Position numbers and translations under genes: made by a program. A DNA stretch of 64,000 nt from Enterococcus silesiacus. Lineage in GTDB: Bacteria; Bacillota; Bacilli; Lactobacillales; Enterococcaceae. The stretch spans positions 1,612,001 to 1,676,000 of the forward strand of contig CP013614.1 of NCBI GenBank assembly GCA_001465115.1. Direction: 5' to 3'. Positions 51,606-60,880 of the stretch are shown here, in pieces. The notes beneath the pieces were generated by a model. That model was not told where the DNA came from. It ran no database searches and saw nothing but the letters and a program-made list of their open reading frames with translations. How positions within the stretch are numbered: the first letter of the stretch is position 1; the number at the start of each line of letters is the position of its first letter.

Positions 51606-52004
51606 TTATAAACCTGCCATCAATTGCGCTTGACGTAATTCCAATTGTCTTACTCCTCTTGGCAAGAAACGTCGAATTTCATCCTCATTAAAACCAACCT
51701 GTAATCTTTTTTCATCAATCATTATTGGTCGACGCAACAATCCAGGATTCTCTTTTACTAACTCTAGTAAGTCCTGTAACGGAAGTTCATCCAAATCCAT
51801 ATTAAGTTTTTGGAAAACCTTAGAACGAGTAGAAATAATCTCTTCTGTTCCATCTTCTGTCATTCGCAAAATTGCCTTCAGTTCTGAAATATTCAGTGGT
51901 TCTGAAAAAATATTTCTTTCTTTGAATGGAATCTCGTGTTCTTGCAACCATGCACGAGCCTTACGGCAGGACGTACAACTTGGGGAAGTATAAAGTGTCA
52001 ACAT
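51606..52004 (-). CDS. spxA: Global regulator Spx
   Basis: 132 residues from the ATG at 52004 (AGGAG eight bases before). [25 protein letters not shown] holds the redox CxxC switch (Cys10, Cys13) of an ArsC-like fold; [17 protein letters not shown] has the conserved Arg-Arg-Pro-Ile. Spx binds the RNA polymerase alpha subunit and redirects transcription under thiol stress. Its turnover adaptor gene spxH lies in the same cluster. A TATACT -10 lies at about 52085-52080 on the minus strand. Confidence 0.94.
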   Translation of the reverse strand: MLTLYTSPSCTSCRKARAWLQEHEIPFKERNIFSEPLNISELKAILRMTEDGTEEIISTRSKVFQKLNMDLDELPLQDLLELVKENPGLLRRPIMIDEKRLQVGFNEDEIRRFLPRGVRQLELRQAQLMAGL

Positions 52005-52319
52005 GTGCATCACTCCTTTTTGTGACTTTCGTCACTTTTTTGAAACAGGAAAGCTTTCTGTTTTCCTATTTAATTTAAGTATACCCAACTTCTAATAAAA
52101 ATACTAGCTCTTTTTCCAAAAAAAATCATAGTTTTTCGTTATTTTACGTGTTTTTTTTTAAATATTGAAATAAAGATCGTTTTTTTCAACATAAAATTAT
52201 AACGTTTTCAAAACGAGTAAAAGTGGTACAGCAATCATAATCTGCTACAACTGTACTAGTCTAAAAATTCTGACATTTTATTTTTTTCCTGTAATCCTGT
52301 TTTTTTTTATTTTTAGCTG

Positions 52320-52325
52320 TATAAT
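52320..52325 (+). promoter_or_regulatory. Likely -10 of trpS in the 363-base spxA-trpS gap
   Basis: TATAAT 42 bases before the trpS ATG, with a poor -35. The rest of the divergent spacer (52005-52367) is T-rich; it holds one imperfect hairpin (AGTGGTACAG/CTGTACTAGT, about 52222-52262) that lies upstream of this -10 and so outside the trpS transcript it would start. No T-box elements are present. Confidence 0.4.
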
Positions 52326-52352
52326 GATCATAATGACTTTTTTATTAATTAA

Positions 52353-53384
<1,032 letters not shown>

Positions 53385-53414
53385 CAAACAGAGGCACTTC
53401 TGAATAACTATCAC

Positions 53415-53463
53415 TAAAAAGCCTATAACTCCTGATTATTCTTGGAGTTATAGGCTTTTATTT
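53415..53463. terminator. Bidirectional terminator after trpS
   Basis: AAAAGCCTATAACTCC pairs exactly with GGAGTTATAGGCTTTT, between converging trpS and ABC exporter genes. Confidence 0.93.
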
Positions 53464-53476
53464 TGTCTCATCTTAA

Positions 53477-55192
53477 TTAATCTCTAAATTGAGCATCATG
53501 CAGTCGGCGGTAGTGCCCGCCTTTCGCAAGTAATTCTTCATGCGTTCCTTCTTCTAATATTCCCTTGTCACTAACAACAATGATCCGTGTTGCATGCTTG
53601 ATCGTTGCTAATCGATGCGCGATGATTAAGGTTGTCCTACCATGTGCCAACGAATTTAATGATTCTTGGATCACTTGTTCTGTTTCCGTATCCAATGCAG
53701 AAGTTGCTTCATCCAAAATTAAAATTGGCGGATTTTTTAGGAACATTCTAGCAATCGCCACTCGTTGTTTTTGACCTCCAGAAAGCTTGACTCCTCGTTC
53801 ACCGATCATCGTATCTAATCCTTCTGACATTTGATCGACGACTTTTTCTAAATGAGCTAACTTTACTGCATTTTGGATTTCGGCTTCTGTCGCATCCAGT
53901 TTTCCATAAGCAATATTGTCCCGGATTGTTCCAGGAAACAAGAAAACATCTTGTTGGACAATACCAATTTGACTGCGTAAAGAAGCAAGCGTCATCGCTT
54001 GAACGTTGATACCGTCAATCGTAATTGCCCCTTCGGTTACTTCATAAAATCTAGGTAATAGATTGCATAATGTGGTTTTGCCTGATCCGCTTTGACCAAC
54101 AAATGCGACTGTTTCGCCAGGAACAATCTGCAAATCAATATGATTTAAAACTTTCGTAGAATCAGCATATGAAAATGATACATCGTCATAAATAATATCC
54201 CCATGTAAATGATCAACTACTATTGCATCCGGCTTATCCTGAATCGCAGGCTTTTTATCAATTTCTTCAGTAAATCGCTTAAACCCAGCGATTCCTTTAG
54301 GATAGCTTTCAATCATATTATTGACTTTTTCGATTGGGCGAACGAAAACATTGGATAATAGAATAAATCCAACAAATTGCCCATCTGTAATTTCGCCTTT
54401 GATCGTGTAGTAAGCTCCAAAAATCAGCGTAAACAAATTAATTAAACGAATTAAAAAGTAATTATAGGCCGAGCTAATTCCCATCACTTTATAAAACGTG
54501 ATTTTTGATTGACGATAGGCTTGATTCAACCCTTCAAATCGTTTACGTTCAAACGGTTCATTTGCAAAAGACTGTGTCACTCGAATCCCACTAACAGATG
54601 CTTCAACACCTGCATTAAAGTCTCCCAGATTATCATAAATTTTTGTGTTGACTTTCGTCATCTTCTTATTAAAGAAAACCAACGCAATCGTAATAAAAGG
54701 CAACACAATAAATGTAGCCAAAGCTAGCTGTACATGAATTCTAAGCATCAAATAAAATGACCCGACTAAAGTCATCACCGTAATAAATACATCTTCTGGT
54801 CCATGATGGGCAACTTCAGAAATTTCAAATAAATCAGTTGTCAAACGACTCATCAATTTCCCTGTTTTCTGGTTGTCATAATATTCAAACGGCTGCGTCT
54901 GTAAGTGTCCGTATAATTCTCGACGCATATCTGTTTCAATATTGACCCCAAGTTTATGACCAAAAAATACCACGATATACTGTAAAAATGTATTAAGTAT
55001 ATAAAACAACAGCAAACCTGCGCAGGCTAGCGCAATCAACCGGAAATTTCCTTTTGGCATGATTTTATCAATCACTTGGTTCACAACAACTGGAAAAGCC
55101 AACTCTAGTAAACCTGCCAGAACCGCACAGCCGAAATCTAAAATAAATAAGTGCTTATATGGTTTGTAATAACTAAAAAATCGTTTTAACAT
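53477..55192 (-). CDS. ABC exporter, fused membrane and ATPase domains (MsbA/MDR type)
   Basis: 571 residues: a six-helix exporter domain (about 1-300, with VHHGPEDVF and FEYYDNQKTGKLMSRLTTDL) and a C-terminal ATPase with Walker A GQSGSGKTT, Q-loop VQQDVFLFPGT, signature LSGGQKQR, Walker B ILILDEATSALD and IAHRLATIKHA. The half-transporter could work as a homodimer; no partner gene is adjacent. Substrate is probably a lipid, drug or peptide. Confidence 0.92.
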   Translation of the reverse strand: MLKRFFSYYKPYKHLFILDFGCAVLAGLLELAFPVVVNQVIDKIMPKGNFRLIALACAGLLLFYILNTFLQYIVVFFGHKLGVNIETDMRRELYGHLQTQPFEYYDNQKTGKLMSRLTTDLFEISEVAHHGPEDVFITVMTLVGSFYLMLRIHVQLALATFIVLPFITIALVFFNKKMTKVNTKIYDNLGDFNAGVEASVSGIRVTQSFANEPFERKRFEGLNQAYRQSKITFYKVMGISSAYNYFLIRLINLFTLIFGAYYTIKGEITDGQFVGFILLSNVFVRPIEKVNNMIESYPKGIAGFKRFTEEIDKKPAIQDKPDAIVVDHLHGDIIYDDVSFSYADSTKVLNHIDLQIVPGETVAFVGQSGSGKTTLCNLLPRFYEVTEGAITIDGINVQAMTLASLRSQIGIVQQDVFLFPGTIRDNIAYGKLDATEAEIQNAVKLAHLEKVVDQMSEGLDTMIGERGVKLSGGQKQRVAIARMFLKNPPILILDEATSALDTETEQVIQESLNSLAHGRTTLIIAHRLATIKHATRIIVVSDKGILEEGTHEELLAKGGHYRRLHDAQFRD

Positions 55193-55448
55193 AAACTCCC
55201 TCTTTCTTTCGACACTAAAACTATTATACGCAAAGAGACCCTTAGATGCAAAATTTGAAAGCTCTCAAATGATCGACTAGCGCTCAATTTACATCCTTTA
55301 ATAGAAATATTTCTTATAAAGAAAAATATTTTGACATATGAGAACAATAAATGGATTTCATATTGAAAAATTGTTATTTTAACTATATTATAGATAGGGT
55401 TGCGTATTTAACGCATTACTATTATTTATTATATTAAGGAGTGTTTAA

Positions 55449-55796
55449 GTGAAAACAACAAAATTAGTTATTGGCATTATCAGTATTATTTTATCATTGT
55501 TGGTTTTATTTCAATCATGTGTTGCTGGTTTAGCAAATAGCATGCAAAACAACGGGGAAGCTGGCGGCAGTGCTGGTATGTTGTTGGCTATCTGTTTATT
55601 AGTCGCAGGAATCGTTGCCATTGCAACTAGAAATTCTTCTGGTAATGGCGGTTTTGTAGCTGCTGGATTTTACATTGCAGGAGGCATTATTGCGTTCTTA
55701 CTTGCTGGCGGATATGGGGATTTATACATCTGGGCTGTGTTGTCTATTATTTTTGGTGCAACATTTGTAATTGGTGATACTAAAAAAAGTAAGTAA
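55449..55796 (+). CDS. Small four-helix membrane protein, unknown function
   Basis: 115 residues from a GTG at 55449 (AAGGAGTG before it). Hydrophobic segments lie at about 5-27, 42-58, 68-84 and 90-107, separated by a Gly/Asn-rich loop (MQNNGEAGGSAG). It resembles DUF4064-like or general stress-related membrane proteins of lactic acid bacteria, without a clear motif. Ends at a strong terminator, transcribed alone. Confidence 0.75.
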   Translation: MKTTKLVIGIISIILSLLVLFQSCVAGLANSMQNNGEAGGSAGMLLAICLLVAGIVAIATRNSSGNGGFVAAGFYIAGGIIAFLLAGGYGDLYIWAVLSIIFGATFVIGDTKKSK

Positions 55797-55817
55797 TTAT
55801 TTGAAATTGAAAAAAGC

Positions 55818-55856
55818 CAAACTGGAGAGAAGACATTCTCTTCAGTTTTTTATACA
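55818..55856 (+). terminator. Terminator of the small membrane-protein gene
   Basis: AACTGGAGAGAA pairs with TTCTCTTCAGTT around GACA, followed by TTTT. Confidence 0.88.
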
Positions 55857-55937
55857 TTTTGGACATGCTGGAGACCAGAGTATCAATAACTTGAAAAGCT
55901 ACAAGCATTTTGTTAAGTTATACCTATACATGTACAT

Positions 55938-56006
55938 CATTAAAAACACCGATGAGTTGCTTATGTCTTGGGGAAGATAGGCCTGATCGGTGTTTCTGTT
56001 TTTATT
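55938..56006 (+). ncRNA. Second strong hairpin with T-run, possible small RNA 3' end
   Basis: AAACACCGAT pairs with ATCGGTGTTT; inside, TATGTCTT can pair with AAGATA, and TCTGTTTTTATTAT follows. It lies about 100 bases beyond the terminator of the preceding gene, so a separate transcript starting near 55860-55900 is implied. No good promoter was seen by eye. No reading frame with a ribosome site is present. Confidence 0.4.
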
Positions 56007-56156
56007 ATACTAAATGTAACTTTTTTTTACTACTTCAAAAAATAACTATCGACTGGACTTTTTTGAAGAATAAAATAACAATATATGGCTTATTATTGGT
56101 CACATGAGTGAAAATTTGTTTCTTTGTGTTACTATAAAAAAAGAATCGCTCTATTT

Positions 56157-56396
56157 TTACTTTTGCTTTTTAGTTATAAATTTTATATTTGCTTGTTTAA
56201 AGGATATAAAAACAACTATCCAAGAACATATAGTCATAAGTAGCCACATCATAAAACTCAATTCTCCAAAAATACCTCTACCTTTGATTACTGACATGAC
56301 ACTCATCACTGCGATTGCGATTGTGTTCATACTTACTAGTCCCAAGCTCAGTCCAATCATTTTTCCTAATTGAAACATTAATTTCTCATTATTCAC
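56157..56396 (-). CDS. Small membrane protein with two helices, unknown function
   Basis: 79 residues from a GTG at 56396 with AAGGAG eight bases before it. Hydrophobic stretches at about 12-35 and 46-68 flank a short loop (KGRGIFGEL), and the tail is basic (KQANIKFITKKQK). The opposite strand carries a longer open frame (56104-56373) without a ribosome site, which I regard as a shadow. No family recognised; size and charge would also suit a bacteriocin immunity protein, but nothing supports that beyond shape. Confidence 0.6.
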   Translation of the reverse strand: MNNEKLMFQLGKMIGLSLGLVSMNTIAIAVMSVMSVIKGRGIFGELSFMMWLLMTICSWIVVFISFKQANIKFITKKQK

Positions 56397-56654
56397 AAAA
56401 ACAACTCCTTAGTAGTTACTTAATTATAAAGGAATCATTATACAAAATAAACACTCTAACTATACTCCTATCTTATATATGATCGATAGTCACTTCAAAA
56501 TAATTTTCGTTTTCTGCTATAGCTTGCCCTTTGTAGCAACAAGCTGTATTTAGGTGAGATAACTTGATGCTCGATTCTCCAATTCGGTTTTGGTTTTATC
56601 AACTATCACCTATTTCGATTATTCTATAATTACTTCTGTAAAGGAGTTGGTGAT

Positions 56655-56729
56655 TTGAAAAAATATCTAAATAAAAGATTGTTGTTACTATTTTTATGGA
56701 AAATCAATTCTTCAAAGTCACGAACATAA
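56655..56729 (+). pseudogene. Possible truncated secreted-peptide gene
   Basis: AAGGAG lies eight bases before a TTG that opens 24 codons, beginning MKKYLNKRLLLLFLW, like the start of a signal peptide, then stops. The following 100 bases have short frames only. It may be a broken gene or chance. The rest of the 503-base gap 56397-56899 shows only a small hairpin (AGCTTG/CAAGCT near 56521-56546) and an AT-rich promoter region before the HAD gene (TACAAT at 56840). Confidence 0.25.
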
Positions 56730-56899
56730 CACCATATATCAAATACAAGCACAATCCTTTATGCACCAACAATCTAACAATGTCAGCATTCTAATCTAAA
56801 TTAAAAAATTTCTTTCTGTTCTTTTGTGAAAAAGTTCGCTACAATGTAAAAGAAATTTGAAAATTTTTCTGAAAACTATTAAGGGGTGCAATTTTTTTA

Positions 56900-57610
56900 A
56901 TGAAAACTATTGTTTTTGATGTTGATGATACAATCTATGACCAGCAACAACCTTTTAGAAATGCGATCAATGCAGTCTTTCCCAATGTAAAACCAGAAGA
57001 TATGCATGCACTATATATTCGCTTTCGGTTCCACAGTGATGAGACATTTCCTAAAGTGATGTCTGATGAATGGACACTAGAATATATGCGTTTTTTCCGT
57101 ATCAATGAATCATTGAAAGACCTTGATTATCCAAGTGTTTCACAAGAAGATGGTCTGATCTTCCAAAAAACTTATGAGGATGAACTAGATAATATCGTGA
57201 TGCATCCAGAGGTTAAAAAAGTATTCGATTTCTTAAAAGAGAAAAATATTCCAATGGGAATCATTACAAATGGTCCGACAGATCATCAATTCAAAAAAGT
57301 AAAACAGCTCCAATTAGAAAATTGGGTTCCAACAGATAACATTATTATTTCTCAAAGTACTGGATTTCAAAAACCAGAAAAAGAAATTTTTGATCTGGCT
57401 GCCAAAGAATTCGGTATGGATTGTGAACGTACATTATATGTCGGAGATAGCTTTGAAAATGATATTGCCGGCGCTAAAAATGGTGGTTGGAAATCTTTAT
57501 GGTTCAATCATCGTTTACGCGAGATGCCAGCGGATGAAGAAGCTCATCATATTAAGGAAGTCACTTCTTTTGATGATTTATTTCCTACGATTCAATCGTT
57601 ATTTTCATAA
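56900..57610 (+). CDS. HAD-family hydrolase (YjjG/pyrimidine nucleotidase-like)
   Basis: 236 residues. Motif I IVFDVDDTIYD (nucleophile and general-acid Asp), motif II IITNGPTD, Lys in FQKPEKEIFD and motif IV LYVGDSFENDIAGAKNGGW are complete, with a helical cap between residues 20 and 90. The cap and the TNGPTDHQ motif suit YjjG-like nucleotidases or general phosphatases. Stands alone, ending at a bidirectional terminator. Confidence 0.9.
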   Translation: MKTIVFDVDDTIYDQQQPFRNAINAVFPNVKPEDMHALYIRFRFHSDETFPKVMSDEWTLEYMRFFRINESLKDLDYPSVSQEDGLIFQKTYEDELDNIVMHPEVKKVFDFLKEKNIPMGIITNGPTDHQFKKVKQLQLENWVPTDNIIISQSTGFQKPEKEIFDLAAKEFGMDCERTLYVGDSFENDIAGAKNGGWKSLWFNHRLREMPADEEAHHIKEVTSFDDLFPTIQSLFS

Positions 57611-57611
57611 A

Positions 57612-57660
57612 AAAAGCAGCGTATGCTTAGAGTTTTCTCTAAGTCTACGCTGTATTTTTT
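57612..57660. terminator. Bidirectional terminator
   Basis: GCAGCGTATGCTTAGAG pairs with CTCTAAGTCTACGCTG around TTTT, with one mismatch, A-run before and T-run after, between converging HAD and helicase genes. Confidence 0.93.
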
Positions 57661-57664
57661 CCTT

Positions 57665-60600
57665 TTATTCACCAATACTCAAGATCATTCGAATATCATC
57701 TTCAGTCATTTTAGCTAATTGTTCTTCATTTCCTTGGATTACCTTTTGGAACAACTCGCGTTTTTCTTGCTGTAAAGAGTCCATTTTTTCTTCAACGGTA
57801 CCTTCTGCGATCATCCGCCAGACTTCCACAACATTTTTTTGACCGATGCGATGTGCTCGTCCAGCTGCTTGCTCTTCCACGGCTGGGTTCCACCATAAAT
57901 CATATAAAATTACGGTATCTGCACCTGTTAAATTTAAGCCTGTGCCACCAGCTTTTAATGAAATTAAAAAGACATCCTTTTCTCCTTCATTAAATGCATC
58001 AGCCATCGTTATCCGTTCTTTAGGCTTGGTACTACCTCTTAAATAAAAGGTCGAAAGGCCTAACTCATGTAATTCGGTTTCAATAATCGACAGCATACTT
58101 GTAAATTGAGAAAATAGCAAGACACGCCGATTATTTTCTTTAGCAGCAACCAATAAATCTTTCACTTGTTCCAATTTTCCAGAGCCGCCTGTGTAATCAT
58201 CAATAAATAAACGAGGATCACAGCAAATTTGGCGCAAACGAGTCAAACCAGCCAAAATACTTAAACGATTCTTTTTAAACGTATCTTGATCCATTTGGCT
58301 GACGTCTTCTTGCATCTGCTTAAGATAAGCTAAGTAGACAGTCTTTTGCTCTTCTGTCAGCACACTATATAAATTACTTTCAATCTTATCTGGAAGATCT
58401 GCCAGTACCGTCTTCTTATCTCGTCTTAAAATAAAGGGCTGAATCATTTTAGCGATTTCTTCTGGTTTCATCGACCTAAATAAGGTTTTCGATGGGAATA
58501 AGCCAGGCAAAATCATTTGGAAGATCGACCACAACTCATCTAAATTATTCTCAATCGGTGTACCACTCAAAGCAAAGCGTTGAGGAACTACCAAGCTTTT
58601 TAGCGCCTGAGCTGTTTTGGTTCCACTATTTTTAACCATTTGAGCTTCATCTAAAATTAAGTAACCCAAATTCAATTCTTGATACATATCGATATCTTGT
58701 CTCAGACTAGCATATGATGTAATCAAAACATCGAGGTCTGCCTGCTTCGCAAGTTTTTCACGTTCTAATTTATTTCCAGCCACAACTTCCGCCTGTAAAT
58801 CAGGTGCAAATTTTTTAATTTCAGCTACCCAGTTATAAATCAGACTGGCTGGAGCCACAATGAGGGCTGCTCCTTTTTGCTGTTGTTCTTCTTTTTCAGA
58901 TAATAAGTACGTAATGGTCTGAAGCGTTTTTCCTAGTCCCATTTCGTCAGCTAAAATCCCACCGAATTGGTAATAGCTAAGCATTTTTAGCCACTTAAAC
59001 CCATCGATTTGGTAGTTTCTAAGTGTAGCTTGGATTTTTTTAGGCAAAATAGCTTCAAAGTCTTCTGGATGCGTCAGGTTTGAAACCATCTCCTTAAAGG
59101 AAGCTGAAAAATGTGCTTGTGCATTGTTTTCCAACATATTTTCAATCATCAAGCCCTGATTTCTTGGTACTTGAATAGTCCCCTGCACATTTTTCATATT
59201 CTTTCTCAGCAGTGTCAAAATTTCACTTGTCTGTTGAAATTCTTCTGAATCTAAAGCTAAAACCTCGCCTGTCTCTAATGTATAAAAACGGTCATTGCGT
59301 AATAAACTAGCTAAAACAGCATCGATTTCCTGCTCCGCAATCCCCGTAATATCAAAGCGAACATCCAGCCAAGAATCGGCGTCTGAAACTTCGATCATAG
59401 GTTGATGATGCGCGGCGTCTAAATATAATTCCCGCAGCTTTTTCCCCATGCGCACTTCTCCTAAACGACGAAATGTAGGAACTTCCGCTTTAAAGAAGTA
59501 ATACAGTCGTTCACCAGCAGGTAAAGCTTTTTCGTACCCGTCAGTGACTTTTTGATACCCAAATGCTATTAATTGATCTAAAATTTCTTGCTCCTTTTTA
59601 CCATCACGTACAACTTCTTGGTCTGCTCCAGAGGCAACAGAATGCTCATTATCTGTCGAAAACACGACTGTTCCATAAGTAAAATCTACCCGGACCTTAA
59701 TCATTCCTTTGATTTTGCGGAAAATCAACACTGCCTCCAATGGATGGTAGACCACTTCATTTTCCACGTCATCGCTAACCGTGACTGTTCCTAAACGCTT
59801 CAATAACGGCACCACTGCTCCAAATAAATCAGATAGCTCAGACTTTTCATAAATGATCTCAGGTTTTTCAATACGCTTTAATAACTGCAATAAGGTTGTA
59901 TAGATTGCTTCTTGCTCCTGTGTAAAAATAAATACCTGATCTTTACTAAATCCCCATTGATAATGCGATAAAAAGGTTGTTATCTGGTCGTTGATCATTA
60001 ATTTATATGTCTTATCCAATTGTTTGCTTATGTCAAAATAGATTGGCAACGAGCCCTTTACAAATGACAGATGTCGATACTTTATCCCGTCATCGTTTAA
60101 TTGAAAATGTGGAATTAGGCTCATCTTTTCAAGTAGTTGCTGCCCTTGGTCGATGGGTAAAACAAGATAACGTTTGTCGATCTTGCCTTTCACTTGAATG
60201 CCATTTGCACCGAGCAATTGACTTGTTTGGTAGATTGCGGCTAATTGTTCTAGCAGTTCTTGATTTTCAATTGAAAAAGCCTCATTGATCAAGTCAAAAT
60301 GATGTTGCTTATTGATCAAAAATGACCCTTCTTTTTGAAAGGTTTGGAAAAACTCACCAATATTTTTAATAATGTAGGTTTTTGGTTTGACGCCTTTATT
60401 ACCTAGACGCAAAGACACACCTAAAACAGCTAATTCTGGATAATAACTATTCGTTTCAATGACATCGACAATGTATTCAACGACTAGCGGTATAACTTTA
60501 TTTTTCTCCTCTACCTGATTCAATTTAGCAAAACCTTTTGTAAACATCTCTGAAATAGACAATGATCGCTTTTCAAAGGCTACTGGCTGGTCTGCTTTAA

Positions 60601-60862
60601 TAATCCTTGACATGCCTTTTTGACGCAAAGATAACTCAACTGCTACAGTATGTTTACAATAGCCATGATCCTTCCAGTAGGGGCATTCACAAATATCATT
60701 TTCTTTGGCGGTTCCATCTAGCTGAATACGATATAATTCGTTGCCAAGTACTTCGGCGTGCCAGATTTTTTTCTCAGGGTCTTGAACGATAGACAAGACT
60801 CTGCCTTCTTTCATATACTCCCTGCCTCGTTCAACAATTCGTTCTGGAATACTCCACTTCAT
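57665..60862 (-). CDS. SWIM zinc-finger SNF2-family helicase
   Basis: 1065 residues. The N-terminus carries a SWIM finger, Cys58-x-Cys60 ... Cys69-x-His71, followed by a long region without clear motifs (to about 600), then the SNF2 motor: ILADEMGLGKTLQTI, ILDEAQMVKNSGTKT, SGTPIENNLDELWSI, and the second RecA lobe with LLFSQFTSMLSIIE, LKAGGTGLNLTGADTVILYDLWWNP and AAGRAHRIGQ. It is an ATP-driven DNA or nucleoprotein translocase; its bacterial role is not established. AGGAGG precedes the ATG. Eighteen bases downstream of sbcC, hence probably co-transcribed with it. Confidence 0.94.
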   Translation of the reverse strand: MKWSIPERIVERGREYMKEGRVLSIVQDPEKKIWHAEVLGNELYRIQLDGTAKENDICECPYWKDHGYCKHTVAVELSLRQKGMSRIIKADQPVAFEKRSLSISEMFTKGFAKLNQVEEKNKVIPLVVEYIVDVIETNSYYPELAVLGVSLRLGNKGVKPKTYIIKNIGEFFQTFQKEGSFLINKQHHFDLINEAFSIENQELLEQLAAIYQTSQLLGANGIQVKGKIDKRYLVLPIDQGQQLLEKMSLIPHFQLNDDGIKYRHLSFVKGSLPIYFDISKQLDKTYKLMINDQITTFLSHYQWGFSKDQVFIFTQEQEAIYTTLLQLLKRIEKPEIIYEKSELSDLFGAVVPLLKRLGTVTVSDDVENEVVYHPLEAVLIFRKIKGMIKVRVDFTYGTVVFSTDNEHSVASGADQEVVRDGKKEQEILDQLIAFGYQKVTDGYEKALPAGERLYYFFKAEVPTFRRLGEVRMGKKLRELYLDAAHHQPMIEVSDADSWLDVRFDITGIAEQEIDAVLASLLRNDRFYTLETGEVLALDSEEFQQTSEILTLLRKNMKNVQGTIQVPRNQGLMIENMLENNAQAHFSASFKEMVSNLTHPEDFEAILPKKIQATLRNYQIDGFKWLKMLSYYQFGGILADEMGLGKTLQTITYLLSEKEEQQQKGAALIVAPASLIYNWVAEIKKFAPDLQAEVVAGNKLEREKLAKQADLDVLITSYASLRQDIDMYQELNLGYLILDEAQMVKNSGTKTAQALKSLVVPQRFALSGTPIENNLDELWSIFQMILPGLFPSKTLFRSMKPEEIAKMIQPFILRRDKKTVLADLPDKIESNLYSVLTEEQKTVYLAYLKQMQEDVSQMDQDTFKKNRLSILAGLTRLRQICCDPRLFIDDYTGGSGKLEQVKDLLVAAKENNRRVLLFSQFTSMLSIIETELHELGLSTFYLRGSTKPKERITMADAFNEGEKDVFLISLKAGGTGLNLTGADTVILYDLWWNPAVEEQAAGRAHRIGQKNVVEVWRMIAEGTVEEKMDSLQQEKRELFQKVIQGNEEQLAKMTEDDIRMILSIGE

Positions 60863-60880
60863 CTTCTCACCTCCTAGGCC

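Noticed and set aside
55938..56006. Hammerhead ribozyme
   Set aside because: CCGATGAG resembles CUGAUGAG, but the GAA core and cleavage triplet are not in the right places.
56104..56373. Plus-strand 89-codon gene
   Set aside because: It has no ribosome site and overlaps a minus-strand gene with a strong one.
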